The notes under the pieces are model-generated. The model saw only the letters and a list, made by a program, of their open reading frames with translations, did not search any database and was not told where the DNA came from. Both the position numbers and the translations under genes were made by a program. Shown piece by piece: positions 33,525-46,000 of a stretch of DNA of 64,000 nucleotides. The DNA comes from Escallonia rubra (lineage: Eukaryota > Streptophyta > Magnoliopsida > Escalloniales > Escalloniaceae). Position 1 is the first letter of the stretch, and the number at the start of each line of letters is the position of its first letter. The stretch lies in contig JAVXUO010000599.1 of the NCBI GenBank assembly GCA_033065855.1, positions 1 to 64,000 of the forward strand. The letters are read 5' to 3'.

Positions 33525-36500
33525 TTAGCTAAGATCACACATTCCTAAGCGACGACGAAGAGAACAAAAAGAGGATTCAGCTAATGGTTTGGTAAAGATA
33601 TCCGCGAGCTGATCTTCATAACCAACTTTCTTGAGTTCTATTAAACCTTTCTGAACATTGTCTCGAAGAAAGTGGTGAAGAATATCGATATGCTTAGTGC
33701 GCGAGTGTTGAACATGATTTTTACTAATATCTATAGCACTGCTACTGTCGCACATAATAGGAATATGGTCTATTGAGACACCAAAATCTTGTAAAGTTTG
33801 ACGCATCCACAATACTTGGGCACAACAGCTTCCAGCCGCAACATATTCCGCCTCAGCTGTGGAGAGAGCCACAAATGTTTGTTTCTTACTGTGCCAGGAC
33901 ACTGAAGCATCTCCAAGGAATTGACAAGTTCCACTAGTACTCTTGCGATCGACAAGACATCCCGTATAATCAGAGTCAGAAAAACCTACCAGATCTAGCG
34001 AGGAATTACATGAATACCAAAGGCCTGAATTTAAAATCCCAGAGAGATATTTAAAAATACGTTTAACTGCAGTAAGATGAGATTCTTTGGACAAACTTGA
34101 AATCGGGCACAAATACATACACTGAACATTATGTCAGGTCTAGAAGCAGTAAGATAAAGCAAACTACCAATCATACCACGATAAAGTTTGTTATCTACAT
34201 CTTTACCATTTTCATCTTTGACAAGATTAACGCTAGGAGAAATAGGGGTACCTCTAGGTTTAGCATTATTCAAGCCAAACATTTTCAAAAGCTCCTGTGT
34301 GTACTTGGACTGACTTATAAAAATTCCTTCTTTTGACTGCTTGATTTGAAGTCCAAGGAAAAATGTAAGTTCTCCCATCATGCTCATCTCAAATTCCCTG
34401 CGCAGATTCTCATCAAACTCTTGGCATAGATCATTATTAGTGGCACCAAAAATAATGTCATCAACATAAATTTGAACTATTAAAATGTGCGAATTATGAA
34501 TTTTCGTAAAAAGAGTAGTATCGACTTTGTCACGAGAGAATCTATGATCAATGAGGAAGCTGCTAAGACGATCGTACCAAGCTCGAGGAGCTTGTTTAAG
34601 ACCGTACAAAGCCTTTTTCAGCTTAAAGACATGATTGGGGTATTTTTCATTTTCAAAACCAGGATGTTGTTTAACAAACACTTCCTCATGTATTACCCCA
34701 TTCAAGAAGGCACTTTTCACGTCCGTTTGAAAAAAATTTAAAGTTCATATGACATGAAAATGCCAAAAGCATTCGGATAGCTTCAAGTCGAGCAACCGGG
34801 GCAAAGGTTTCATCAAAATCAACCCCTTCGACTTGATTGTATCCTTGAGCAACTAGTCTAGCCTTGTTACGAACATTATGACCATCTTCATCAAGTTTGT
34901 TTCGAAAAACCCACTTGGTTCCAATGACCTTTGTTGAGCAGGAGCCGGAACTAGTGACCAAACATCGCTTCTCTCAAATTGATTCAATTCATCTTGCATG
35001 GCAAGAATTCACTCAAAATCTTTTAGAGCCTCTGAAATATTTTTAGGCTCTATTTGAGAAAGAAAAGCAAAATCCGCACATAAAAGATTTACCGTAGACC
35101 ATGTTGTAACTCCGCATTCCTCATTACCTATGACTTGTTCTAATGGATGACTGGAGGAATATCTCCAGCTTTTTGGAAGAGGCTGAGTCTCGTCATTATT
35201 ATTGTGAGAAGATGTTGAACACTCCCCCTCAGTTGAGGAGACATTAAGTTTGTTGTTCAAGTCCAGGGAGAGTTCTCCAGTGTCATCACATGCAATCTTA
35301 CTTCGTTTTTCAACGTTAGATTCTTCAAATACTACATGTATAGATTCTTCAACTGTCAGAGTTCTACGATTATAGATTCTATATGCTCTACTTTTTAATG
35401 AATAACTAAGAAATATTTCCTCATCAGATTTCGCATCGAACTTTCCCAAGTTCTCACGATTGTTCAAAATAAAGCATTTGCAACCGAAAACCTTGAAATA
35501 ATCAATTTTTGGTTTTCGATTTGAGAACAGTTTGTAAGGAGTTATGTCAACAATCAGTCTGATGAGTACTCTATTCAACACGTAACAGGAAGTGCTGACG
35601 GCTTCAGCCCAAAAATATTTTGGCAGAGACTTTTCATGAAGCATGGTTCTGGCCATTTCTTGTAGAGTACGATTCTTTCTCTCTACAACCCCATTTTGTT
35701 GGGGCGTCCGAGGAGCAGAAAACTCATGTGAAATGCCATTTTGAATACAAAAAGGAATAAAATCTTTTTCAAACTCACCGCCATGATCACTTCGAATTTT
35801 TACAAGCTTCAACTCCTTCTCATTTTGAAGCTGCTTAACAAGACTGAAATTTTTTTCAAATGCTTCATCCTTACGAGTTAGAAAAAGAACCCAGGTGTAT
35901 CTTGAGAAATCGTCAACAATGACGAATGCATAAAAATTTTCACCTAGGCTTGCATTTCTCGTGGGGCCAAAAAGATCTAAATGAAGGAGTTGAAGAGGGC
36001 GAGAGGTGGAAACAACATTTTTGGCTTGAAAAGATGTTTTTGACTGTTTACCATATTGACAGGCATCACAAACCTTATCCTTGACAAACTTTAACTTTGG
36101 TAAGCCTCTGACAAGATCTTTCGAAAGAAGTTTTTTTATTAAATCCATGTGAACATGACCTAATCTACGATGCAACAACCAAATATCATTATGTTGAGCA
36201 GAAAGACAAACTTCAAGAGAAGAGTGAGATGCATCAAAAGATAGAGAATAGATATTATCATCTCTCTTACCAACCAAGGTACCTCCATCTGAGGCATGAC
36301 TGATTAGGCATTGATCGCCTTCGAACTGAACTTTGTGTCCACTATCAATTAATTGACTGATACTTATTAAATTGAACTTCAAACCGTCAACCAAGGAAAC
36401 ATTATCGATAGATATGGAACCAGTGCCAATTTTACCTTTACCGATGATCTTTCTATTTGAGTTGTCTCTGAAGGTAACAAGAACTCCATTCAACGGAATG

Positions 36501-36640
36501 ATATGTGAGAAAAGTGAGCGATCACATGTCATATGCCTTGAACATCCGCTGTCGAGAATCCATTTGTTGGAATCTATCCTTGCTTTCAAGCATACTACAA
36601 CAGATTATGGTTTCGTTCCTTTAGGTACCCACACTTTCTT
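33525..36640 (-). pseudogene. Copia-2 pol region: protease, integrase, RT, RNase H (fossil)
   Basis: On the minus strand: protease 'WILDSGCSRHMT' near 36550, GAG-pre-integrase block near 36050-36200, integrase core near 35550-36000 ('SDHGGEFEKDFIPFC', 'PQQNGVVERKNRT'), RT near 34150-34960 ('ALYGLKQAPRAWYD', 'YVDDIIFGA') and RNase H near 33525-34100 ('KSTSGTCQFLG', 'ADIFTKPLAE'). The catalytic YVDD of RT is visible. The frame is long but broken a few times. Confidence 0.93.
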
Positions 36641-38171
36641 GGGTCCTGCGAGATTAGATAAACAAAATCTTGGCACCCAAACTTGTTTCATTTTATTCTT
36701 TGTAATAGAAGATAATGATTGATTTTTGACAGCATTAAGACGAAATTTTTTAACTAAGTGTCTTTTCTTGTTACATACTGCACAGAGTGTGAACGGTGAG
36801 CAGGAAGCTAAATTTTTGTTAAAGAAATTTTTGTAATCCTTCTGCTTCTTTAAAGGATTGTAACCGATTCCACTTTTCTCAAAAACACATATTTGTCTTC
36901 CCAAAAGAATATCCAAGTTCTCTCTTCTTTGGGTAAATTTTGAAAGAATAAAATTCAGATATTCAATCTCTTTTTCTAAATTCATTTTTTGTGTAGAAAT
37001 TTCTTCCAGTTGAGATTTTAAAGATTCGTTTTCAACTGGAACTTTTACTCCTTTGAGAGATTGGATTTCAGAACACAAGTAAGAATTTTCCTTCTTAGAA
37101 GCATTCAGATTATTTTTAAAGAAACATTTTCAGAAATATAAAGTTCAACATTTTCTTCCAACTCTTCATTTTCACCTTATAACTCTTCAACAGTATTTAT
37201 CAAAGAAAGAGTCTTATTTTTAAATTAGCATTTTTAGCTTTTAACTTTTCATGATTTTCACTGAGTTCGAGAAAAATTGACTTAAGTTCATTATAATCAA
37301 GATTTTCAGAAATTACCTTATCAGAGTGATCATCATTGGCCATGAAGCAAAGTTGAGCTACGTCATCATCTTCGCTAGTTTCTTTGTCACTTTCATCAGA
37401 GTCATCCCAAGTCAGCAGGGCTTTTCTGGACTTGTACTTCTTTTCTTTGAAGTCTCGACTGTTGCTGCTTTCAGTTTTGTTCTTGAATTGCAAACAATAT
37501 TTTTTGATGTGCCCAGTTCTGCCGCATTCATAGCAAGCATCAGAATGTTTCTTTACATTCCAATCACTATTACTTCTTTGATGTGATTGGTTTGTAGGAT
37601 TTCTCCTGATCTTTCCATCTTGCTTGCTTGCGAGAAACTTCTTGAACCTTCGAGTGATGAGAGCCATTTCAGGATCAGAATCATCGCTGCTCTCTGCAGG
37701 TTCATGAGAGGTCTCAGCTTTAAGAGCTATGTTTTTCTTCTTGGAGGTGGTTTCTTCTTCGTCATGAATCTTCATCGTAATATCATGAATCATTAGAGAA
37801 CCCACCAATTCTTCAAGCTTCAACACATTTAAGTCATTTACCTCTTGAATGGCTGTGAGTTTTGCTTCCCATCTCTTTGGAAGAGATTTGAGAACTTTTC
37901 AAAGAACTTATTTTTCTGGGTAGATTTTACCCAAAAGCTTCAGTCCATTTATAATGAGTGTAAATCTGGAGTACATCTCATTTATGGACTCGTGCTCCTT
38001 CATCTTGAAGGCCTCGTACTGCTGGACCAACATGTTGATCTTGGTCTCTTTCACTTGATTTGTACCTTCATGAGTGACCTCCAACAACCTCCATATTTCT
38101 CTAACTGTCTCACATGCTGAGACTCGATTGTACTCATTCATGTCAAAGCCACAGCTGATAATGTTCTTAGC

Positions 38172-38176
38172 TTTAT
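38172..38176. repeat. Target-site duplication of the gypsy-type solo LTR, left
   Basis: 'tttat', identical to 39885-39889. Confidence 0.85.
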
Positions 38177-39884
38177 TGTAACACCCCGATACTTTTTCTG
38201 ATCTAATTAGAAATTTTAACGGCGAATATATTTTTAGCGTCGATATTTTTTTTATTTATATTTTTATTTAACAACACCTAGTGCGATTAGTGTAAGCAGG
38301 GTCATGTAGCAACCGCTATATTTTTTTTCCTAACACAAAGTATCGTTAATATTTATTTTGGACCGCTTTGCGATAATAAAAGTTCTGGGTAAAAATTAGA
38401 ATAACTAACGAGAGCTTAGGGGCTTTTTGGTAGTTTTCCAATTTAGGGTTTGTTTAATTATATAGAAGAGTCTGTTAGAGCAGCCGCCCACCCCACATTT
38501 TTATCTTCTCTGGTTTGCACGACTGAGAAAGAGAGAGTTTCAGAGAGAGACAGAAAGAAGGCTTGGAGAAGAGGCAGTTTTTTCGGCGATCGGATTGTTT
38601 TTGTTCGGTAAGTCTTCTAGCTGATTTCTCCTATTTTATGCATTGTAAATGGGGTCTGTAAGGAGTTTCGCAGGGTAAATTTTCATGATTTGCTTGATGG
38701 GTGTTTATCGTGGGATAGGGTATGTGGGTTACGGTAGTGTGCATTGGCGGAAAATGGGTGCGACTTGTAACGGAGGGATGGAGTTTGCCGTGGTTTGTGG
38801 TCCGGCACAGCCATGGTCCTATCGAGATGAGCAATGAAATGGAACAGCCATAGTGCGTGATGCACGGTGGTGTGCAAGTTGTTTTGCGTGGGTATGATGA
38901 GAGTATGGGGCTGTGTTTATTTTTGGTGTTCCTTTGTGTATTCTTGCGGCTTGTGTGAGTGAGGGAGAAGGGGAAGGGAGACCACTGTAGGGCAGCACTT
39001 TTGAGGTGGGTTTGTAGTAAATTGTAGGCATGCGAACTGGATTGGTGTGCGTGGGTGAGTAGGTGCCAGTGTGTTTTGGGTTTGGAGATAAGGGCTGAGC
39101 AGAGGCCTTGAGTTAGAGCTGCGGCAATCTTCACACAAAAAGACTTGTTGACAGTACGTGGTCCGGAAAAGAAGATGTTCGTCAATGCTGCTGTAAATCA
39201 GGCATACGCGGCAAAGTTGGTTGGTATAGGAGGATTTGGTGTGGGCTAGTACCTTGACGGACTAGCCGGTGTATTGGTGTGGGCTAGTGCCTTAACGGAC
39301 TAGCCGGTGTATTGGTGTGGGCTAGTGCCTTGATGGACTAGCCGGTGGAAAGTGTTAATGAGCATCGCCTTTGTGGCTTTGCTAAGTGATTACCCTGCAC
39401 TGCCTGTGTGGCTTTGCAATTGCTCATGTTATTGTATTCGTGATCGTTTGCATCGTATCTGAAAAGCGTATTGATGTCTGATCGAACTAGTTATGATTCA
39501 TCTTTTTGAAAATCCTGATGAATTGCATCTGTAATTGTTTCGTAACTTCTTTATTTGAGCGACCTTACTGAGCTCTCAAAAGCTCACTCCCCTTTGACTT
39601 CCTTTCCGCAGGTAATATCGAACAATAGATCGCTTTGCGGGTGGATTAGATTTGAGCCGAGCGAAAGAGAAGTTAAATTTCAGTCTTAGTCATTAGAACC
39701 CCTGCGTGGGTCATTATTGTTATTTAGAATTGTTAAGTTAGACTTGATGTTTCAACTATGATTAAGTCGATGGATTAGTTGGTCTGACAGATTGGTAGTA
39801 TTTATTTTGTTTGAGTTGAGGATTTTATGATTTAGTGATTGATGGATGGAGTGTTAACGTTCCGGAAAATTTCGGGATGTTACA
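38177..39884 (+). mobile_element. Solo LTR, probably Ty3/gypsy (1,708 bp), inside copia-2 gag
   Basis: The ends are TGTAACACCCCGA and TTCGGGATGTTACA, near-perfect inverted termini of a kind common in plant gypsy LTRs, with a 5-bp duplication (tttat). There is no protein-coding domain. The longest open frames, on the minus strand at 38631-39185, lack any family resemblance. A 38-bp tandem repeat lies at 39241-39350. Strand is arbitrary because there is no internal region to orient it. Confidence 0.8.
39241..39350. repeat. 38-bp tandem repeat, three copies
   Basis: Units start at 39241, 39279 and 39317, each 'gtgggctagt' plus 'gacggactagccggtg', with a few changes, inside the gypsy-type solo LTR. 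Confidence 0.95.
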
Positions 39885-39889
39885 TTTAT
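39885..39889. repeat. Target-site duplication of the gypsy-type solo LTR, right
   Basis: 'tttat', identical to 38172-38176. Confidence 0.85.
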
Positions 39890-40166
39890 CATCCATGGAT
39901 AAAAGCTGTGCCTCATGACCGTCCATTTCGAGAATTCCTTTTGGAATCTTGGTTCCATCCGGTCCATCCTTCATCGGAATTATAGGACCATTTTCTACAA
40001 CGTACTACACGTGTGTATCCTGCCTCAGAAAATTTCTCATATGATTTTTCCAGTAACTGTAGTTGTCATTCTTCAACAAAGGTGGCCTGGTGGTTGTTGA
40101 TCCTTCTGCCATAATGCGATCTTTAGCTCTAGACGATTAAGTCAAAAGAAAATACCAGAGCACACG

Positions 40167-40178
40167 GCTCTGATACCA
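40167..40178 (-). other. Copia-2 primer-binding site
   Basis: 'gctctgatacca' is the inverse of TGGTATCAGAGC, two bases from the LTR, for initiator Met-tRNA priming. Confidence 0.9.
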
Positions 40179-40180
40179 CT

Positions 40181-41540
40181 TGTAGGTCCCTAAGTACACC
40201 TAGGGGGGGTGAATAGGTGTTTTACAACTTTGAGTATAAATTAAAAATGAGATTACAAGGAAATGACAGATATAACAATGATAAATTCAACACAGAGATT
40301 TATACTGGTTTGGCCCCACCAGCCTACATTTAGTCCCCGAGCACTCCATATAAGAGAGGCCTACTCGAGCCTTTCACTAACCAGCTAGCTTCGGGTGCTA
40401 GCTCAAACCGCAGTACAATTTTCGAAACCCTTCCAAGGTTTCCAACAATTTACAAATGAAAAGAGATTTACAATTTGAATACAACAAACAAGCTCCTTCT
40501 TGAGCAGATGTTACAATGAATAAACTAAGACTAAGCCTTCTTAGGTGGGAAGATCTATATTCTTTCAAAAATCAAACCAAGAAGCTTACAATAAACTATC
40601 TCAAAGATGAACTCACTCAACAGAGAATATATAAGAATTAGAGAACAAGATGAGAGAGTATTTTGAGATGAGTTAGAGAGAGTATTAAAAAAGATTTGCG
40701 AGAAGTGTATTAAATGCTCTCAAGGATCCCTTTTTATACTAGAGAAGAAAATGAACCGTTGTGAAGGGAAAGCCTTAAAATAGATTTGACTGAAACATAA
40801 GTTTGAGTCGACTAAAAGAACTACTCTAAGAGATTGGTCGACTAAAAACTTAGTGAAAAGAGACACTGAAGAATTGAGTCGACTAAAACATAAGTTTGAG
40901 TCAACTAAAAAGTCCATTTCATTCGACTGAAAACTTTTGGCTTCGATTAAAACCTTTTGCTTCGACTAAATTTTTTTTGCTTCGACTAAAAACTTTTAAA
41001 AACTTTGGCTTTAACTAAAAGGTTTTGTTTCGACTAAAAACAAGGTTTTGCTTCGACTAAAAACTTTTGGCTTTGACTAAAAACTTTTGCTTCGACCGAA
41101 AAGTTTTGCGTCGACTAAAATTTTTGGCTTCGACTGAAAATTTTTGCTTCGACTGAAAACTTTTGTTTCGACTAAAAACTTTTGGCTTCGACCAAAAACT
41201 TTTGCTTCGACTGGAACGAAGGAACTGCACAATTGAGTTGACTGCAAACTGTTTGCATTCGACTGAAACATTCAGTTTTGGTTCTTTACTTGAATTTCTG
41301 TGAGATCTTTTAAGAAAGACTTAGAAATGCTAAAAAGGATAAAATAGACTACATGTTCTTGCATCTTCAATGTAGTCCGAGTCTTTGAATCCCAAATCCA
41401 AGTCCGAGTTCAAGCTTTGTCCAAGGCATGATCTTGTCTTTGTTTGATAAAAATAAATCCTGAAATATTTATCTTAATAATGTTGTCAGATTAATGTTAG
41501 AGATAAGAAATTTGGAATCATCAAAATCGATAAGTCAACA
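40181..41540 (-). repeat. Copia-2 5' LTR (1,360 bp)
   Basis: Read on the plus strand it starts TGTAGGTCCC and ends GTCAACA beside the agcta duplication. It pairs with 31796-33134 and shares its 'ttcgact' module array (about 40780-41270). Confidence 0.92.
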
Positions 41541-41545
41541 AGCTA
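41541..41545. repeat. Target-site duplication of copia-2, right
   Basis: 'agcta', identical to 31791-31795. Confidence 0.9.
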
Positions 41546-41699
41546 AAGGATTTTCAGGGGTAAAGAGAGGGCCCAAATTTGTTCCAAGCGTTTGGGGTGC
41601 ATAGACTGAGTTTTAAAGAAGGATGGATGTCCAAATAAAAGATTATGTAGAGTGATAGGTTTAGAACGGTCGGATATTGGTGTTAGGCGGCAAGATAAT

Positions 41700-43090
41700 C
41701 CAATCCGACCTGTAATCTAGGGTTGGTCCAAATGCGGGATAGGATCTGTAACTTATCTGACCTTATCAGACGAGATATATTATTCTAGCTTATCCATCCT
41801 TATCCTCTCCTATCCGTCTGAACAATCCCGCGTGCTCAATGCAACTTATGGTTAGCCGCAATCAACTAAGTCGGGCAAAAGTCTCATGTGCGACTCAACA
41901 ACAAGACTACCACAAGATAGAAATTCTTGGTGGGCAACAAGTGTTTCGTTTGGACCATTCCAAGTCGATGACCTAAGACACCATGGCTTGGTCAAGGATT
42001 AGCCCAATGCTTCTTGATATCGTATGTGCACCACCTCACTAATGTGGCTAAAACGCTTGCTTGTGCTACTTGCCAAGTTATGGCGCCAAATTGTAACATT
42101 AAAACGCATATTTATTTTTGTGACCACTTTGTGATTAAAAAAAAAGGGTTGCTACTATTTTTTTTCCTAAATTTAACTACTAAAAGATGGCCATTCTGCA
42201 ATGGACATAGCCAATTCCCAGCTGAAATGAACTTCTTTGGAAAACTAGAGGGAAAGAAAAAAAATCAAAAACTGTTGTAGCTTCCATATTGTCAAAAATT
42301 GAAAGCAAATGGGAACCCAAGGGGTCTTTTGGCTGCGATCTCGCGCTTCAAAAGTTCTATTGAATGAACAATGTCAATAGGTAAGACCCACATTTGAACA
42401 CTTCATAACAGAATATCAACTGCATAGAATCAACGCGAAGAAATGGGGAACTTTGATCATTTATACAACCTCTGTACGACATAAGCATGCATTCATTGAC
42501 CAAACACTTCAATGGAGTCACCCGTAGAATCATTACAATCACATCATTATTATCACCACAATAAGGTATTGAAGCCCGATGTCTAACCCAAAAGCATGCT
42601 CTAGAATAGAAGAAGTCCATTCAACCAGGTATAAGAACCAACTCCAAACCCTATGTATAGTCGATGTGAGACTTGACACCTGCCCTCACGTGAAGCGCGG
42701 AATAAGAGGTGCTCCACTTCACGTGAAGCGTGGAATAAAGGGTGATCCCGTTGATACCATATTGAAGTCTGATGTCCAACTCAAAAACATGCTCTAGAGT
42801 AGGAGAATATCACTAGGTATAAGAACCAATTCCAAACTCCAAGTATTGTCAATGCGAGACTTGACTATAAGGCACTGTAAAGCCCCAGATGACCCGAATT
42901 GTAGATTGATAACTTCAGAAAAACCAAACACTATTGCTTGGCAACTTTTACTGGATCGTTTGGCTCCATTGCCACAAAATCTGGAATTGGATGGTGCTGA
43001 TTGACCGAGTAGCTTAGTTATGAGGCAAGGTTAACTATTTTCAAGTCATACGTGGCTTAGATTGAAGTATCAAATGGCTGGGATAACAAG
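41700..43090. other. Intergenic stretch downstream of the DUF309 gene
   Basis: No protein gene was recognised. It holds a diverged direct duplication at about 42560-42870, listed separately. It probably includes the 3' UTR and terminator of the DUF309 gene, but no clear polyadenylation signal was assigned. Confidence 0.4.
42560..42870. repeat. Diverged direct duplication, about 194-bp period
   Basis: 'attgaagcccgatgtctaac' near 42567 recurs as 'attgaagtctgatgtccaac' near 42761. Both copies are followed by 'catgctctaga', 'aggtataagaaccaa' and 'gcgagacttgac'-like blocks. The second copy is preceded by 'gttgataccat', which slightly resembles a Met-tRNA primer site, so a decayed small LTR element (TRIM-like) is possible. 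It may also be a simple duplication. Confidence 0.55.
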
Positions 43091-46000
43091 TTAAATGTAC
43101 TCGAACTCGGTAAGATGTTCGTTGGACGCATGAAGGGTAGGAAGCTTTACCCGTGGCTTCTCATTAGTGCTATAAGATCTCTCAGGGCAGAATACGATGT
43201 ACACAACTTCGTTGCCATCACTTTCCAAAGAATAAAGACGCTGCCCAGCCGCATAGCCTCCGAGAAGTTTGTAAGATCTCTCTGTCTGATCCATTGCGAG
43301 ACAAAAATCATCGGTACCTGCAGAATCCCTCAGAATATGAAAAAAGGAAAGTAACATATGCAGAGGCATGCATGTGGATAAATATCAGAGAACGTATCAC
43401 AACTGTTAATAACAGTTTCTAGTTATAAGTTTGATCTTAGGTACACTCGCTTGGACGCTAGGCTGTTCGACATTGCATCCAAATCATTAGACGAATAATT
43501 CTGCCGTGATGGCGCTGTCTCGTAACGTTCTATGTTTTTCTTTTTGGGGTAGAGGTATTTGTATTAGATCAAATCAAATGAACAAAAGTTCTTACAGGTA
43601 TCTACGCCTCTAGCCACCAGCATGTGGTCTAATCTTTAGTTCGAGCTTCCATTTGAAAATCCTACAGTTTCTCTCCCTCCACAAGCAGTAAACAGCAGTT
43701 CTCAGAATGAGAAGTCTTATTCTTGTGAGGAAAGAAGCGTCATGGTATTGGTGGCTGTGGTTCCTTGCTTGCAGAATTGTCTATACTATGCGGTGTTAAT
43801 ATTTTCTGGCAGATATTGTGTATCATTACAGACACGTGCAATTTCTCACTATGAACACCCAATCTTCAACCGTCTCAAATTTAGTAGACAAAAGCAGATT
43901 CTCTTGCAACTGGCACAAAAATGTAGCAGAGTTTCTCACTTCAGTTTGTGGATAAAGCGACCATCTTTTCTTTGCATGCATACATATCTGCAACTCTTAA
44001 TTAGAGTAGCCATTCATTCATGTAGCATCTTCCTTAACTGAAATTTGCTCGAGACAGAGTTCTCTCAATTTATTCGGACCACGGGCAGGTGTTGTCGACT
44101 GTAAGCGTGCAGGTTCAAATATCAGAACCACTATCACAAATAACCACAAATTTTGCTATATTGTAGTTCCAATCCTCCGTGCAACTTTTGTTTGATGGGG
44201 GTATTGACGTGAATCTGCAGGTACGGGTAGCGGTTGCAATAGGCAACTTAAAGCAGATTAAAGTCTCCAATTCGACTTAAAAGCCATCCCAAAATTTCAA
44301 GAATAAGAACAACAAGATATAAAGATCAGACGGAGAAAATTAAAAAAGTTAGTAATCTAGCGGACTTGTGTTACCTGTCTAAATAGTGAGACATCCATAA
44401 CAAAATGTCAAAAGGAACTTAAACACTAGTATCTAATGGATTTGTCAAAGACAATGAATCAAATAATGACTGTATTTACGGAAAATAAAGGATTTCGATT
44501 TATTTTAGAATGATCAAGTATCTAAGACTTCCAAGTATAGCTATAATTGCTTACACGATAACAACCAGTAGTATGACGTAAAACGCCAATGCCCCAGAGT
44601 AACAACATTATAGCACAACTAAAAAGCTACTTACTGATGAACTACAACCTCAGTTGCAAGAATCCAGGGCAGGAGCTGGGAGCAGCATTACTAGTATGGT
44701 GGGTTTTATGGTGGGAGGGAGAGCGGGTTCGAGATAGGGCAAGTATCAGCATGATCTTTTCCATGAAGCTGAAACCCCTTGTGCATGTTAGCTGAAGCTC
44801 TGGTTGCTTACATTTTGCAAATATGATGTTAAAAGAGAGGAACAGAAAGATGCACAGAAAAGAAGACATGTTAACTAAACTGTTTGCCTCCTGGTTGATG
44901 AACACCCCCCCCCCCCCCACAAACCACAAAATCTCACGGCCGTGCAAGTATAGACACTCATCCACAAATCAACATAAGAACGCAACTGTAGTTTCTTATA
45001 GGAAGATTTCCCCTTAACTAGTTACGACATAAAGAAAAAGTTCTTGGTGAATCTAAAAAAACCGCGTAGATAGAACAATACTCTCTCTGTACACAACCAC
45101 AACCTAGAGGATACAACACTGGTTGCCTCATTCATAGAAGCTAGTAAGTCCATGACATTTGTAATGCGGGCATGTGACAAATTTGTCAACATCACCATTA
45201 CAGACACTAAGGCTTTTTAACAATTTTCTAGATTGTAACAGATCATCATTTTGATTAGGGACTTTGACAATTATTCCCGCAAGTGTAACTCATGGAAATG
45301 CCAAGCAGCAAAGTATCGTTGAAATACTGCACTTGTTTGTCGGAGGCCGTGTGCTTAGGGAGTATGACATCAAATTAAACTTTAGGCACAATTATCCCGC
45401 TTGCAAATTACGTCACCTTATTATGTGTAATTTGCGCTATGCTTATTTGTGCACTATGTGGTAACGCACCTTAATTTATCACTCCACTCCACGTGCAATC
45501 ACTGTGAGAGAAAAGTGTTAAAAGAATGATATACATTGTTAATCCGTTCTCTAATCTTTTAGAGCAACCTTTTGAAAATCAATTGATATTACGGGTTAAT
45601 AAAGAAATTTGCAAGAGAATGAGACAAAAATTACGAGAGGGAACACATGAACTCACAGGCAGCGAGCTCTAACTGAGTGAGATAAATGAAGTCCAGAACA
45701 GCAGAGATCTCTTTCTCAAACCGATGAAAAGGTCCGCTCTCCAAATTCATCTTTCGCAGCTTACAGAGCCCTTCTCCCAACTCCATCATTGCTCCTTTAT
45801 GGTTCTGCAATTTAAGCAAGCAAACAAACAAACCCCTTAGTTAATTAACAGATTCAGAAGGATGAAATTTCCTTCAGTCACAAGAAAACTCGAAAACTAT
45901 CATCAAACAACCACCTGGTTGAAGAGGTGATGGAAACCCACGGCGCACTGCAAAATTCCATGAACAAGGGTGCGCGCCGGCTCTTGCGAGTCGTTCCAGA

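Larger units (their letters stand above)
36650..40112 (-). pseudogene. Copia-2 gag region (fossil), split by a solo LTR
   Basis: Starts at the ATG at 40112 (minus, 'MAEGSTTTRP'), the same start as copia-1 gag. It has UBN2-type Gag sequence, 'LLEVTHEGTNQVKETKINML' near 38060, a CCHC knuckle ('CYECGRTGHIKKYC') near 37500-37540 and an acidic/helical tail to about 36650. The gypsy-type solo LTR at 38177-39884 interrupts it. Broken. Confidence 0.88.
31796..41540 (-). mobile_element. Copia-2: Ty1/copia retrotransposon, family A, with a nested solo LTR
   Basis: Both LTRs, primer-binding site, gag, pol, polypurine tract and a perfect 5-bp duplication (agcta) are present. Without the gypsy-type solo LTR in gag it is about 8.0 kb. 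The LTRs look around 95 percent identical by eye, and long open stretches of pol survive, so it is clearly younger than copia-1. It still has roughly five to eight breaks plus the insertion, and is a fossil. Unlike copia-1 it has lost almost all of the extra region after pol. It lies in the zf-RVT part of LINE-2. Confidence 0.93.
25515..41700 (-). mobile_element. LINE-2: L1-type non-LTR fragment split by a hAT and copia-2
   Basis: Three minus-strand pieces are in order: 41546 to about 41700, 31345-31790 (zf-RVT region) and 25620-26198 (RNase H-like domain). A poly-A tail follows, seen as ten T at 25515-25524. The pieces rejoin exactly at the target sites of copia-2 (agcta) and the hAT (gtaatgga). 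No RT palm or endonuclease was found, so the element appears 5'-truncated, with the upstream limit near 41700 uncertain. No clear target duplication was found. Confidence 0.7.

Noticed and set aside
38631-39185. 184-codon minus-strand open frame as a gene
   Set aside because: Inside the gypsy-type solo LTR, of low complexity, with overlapping open frames in other phases on the same strand, none with a conserved motif.
44090-44140. 'ggttcaaatatcagaacc' as a tRNA B box
   Set aside because: No matching A box, acceptor stem or anticodon arm at the right spacing.
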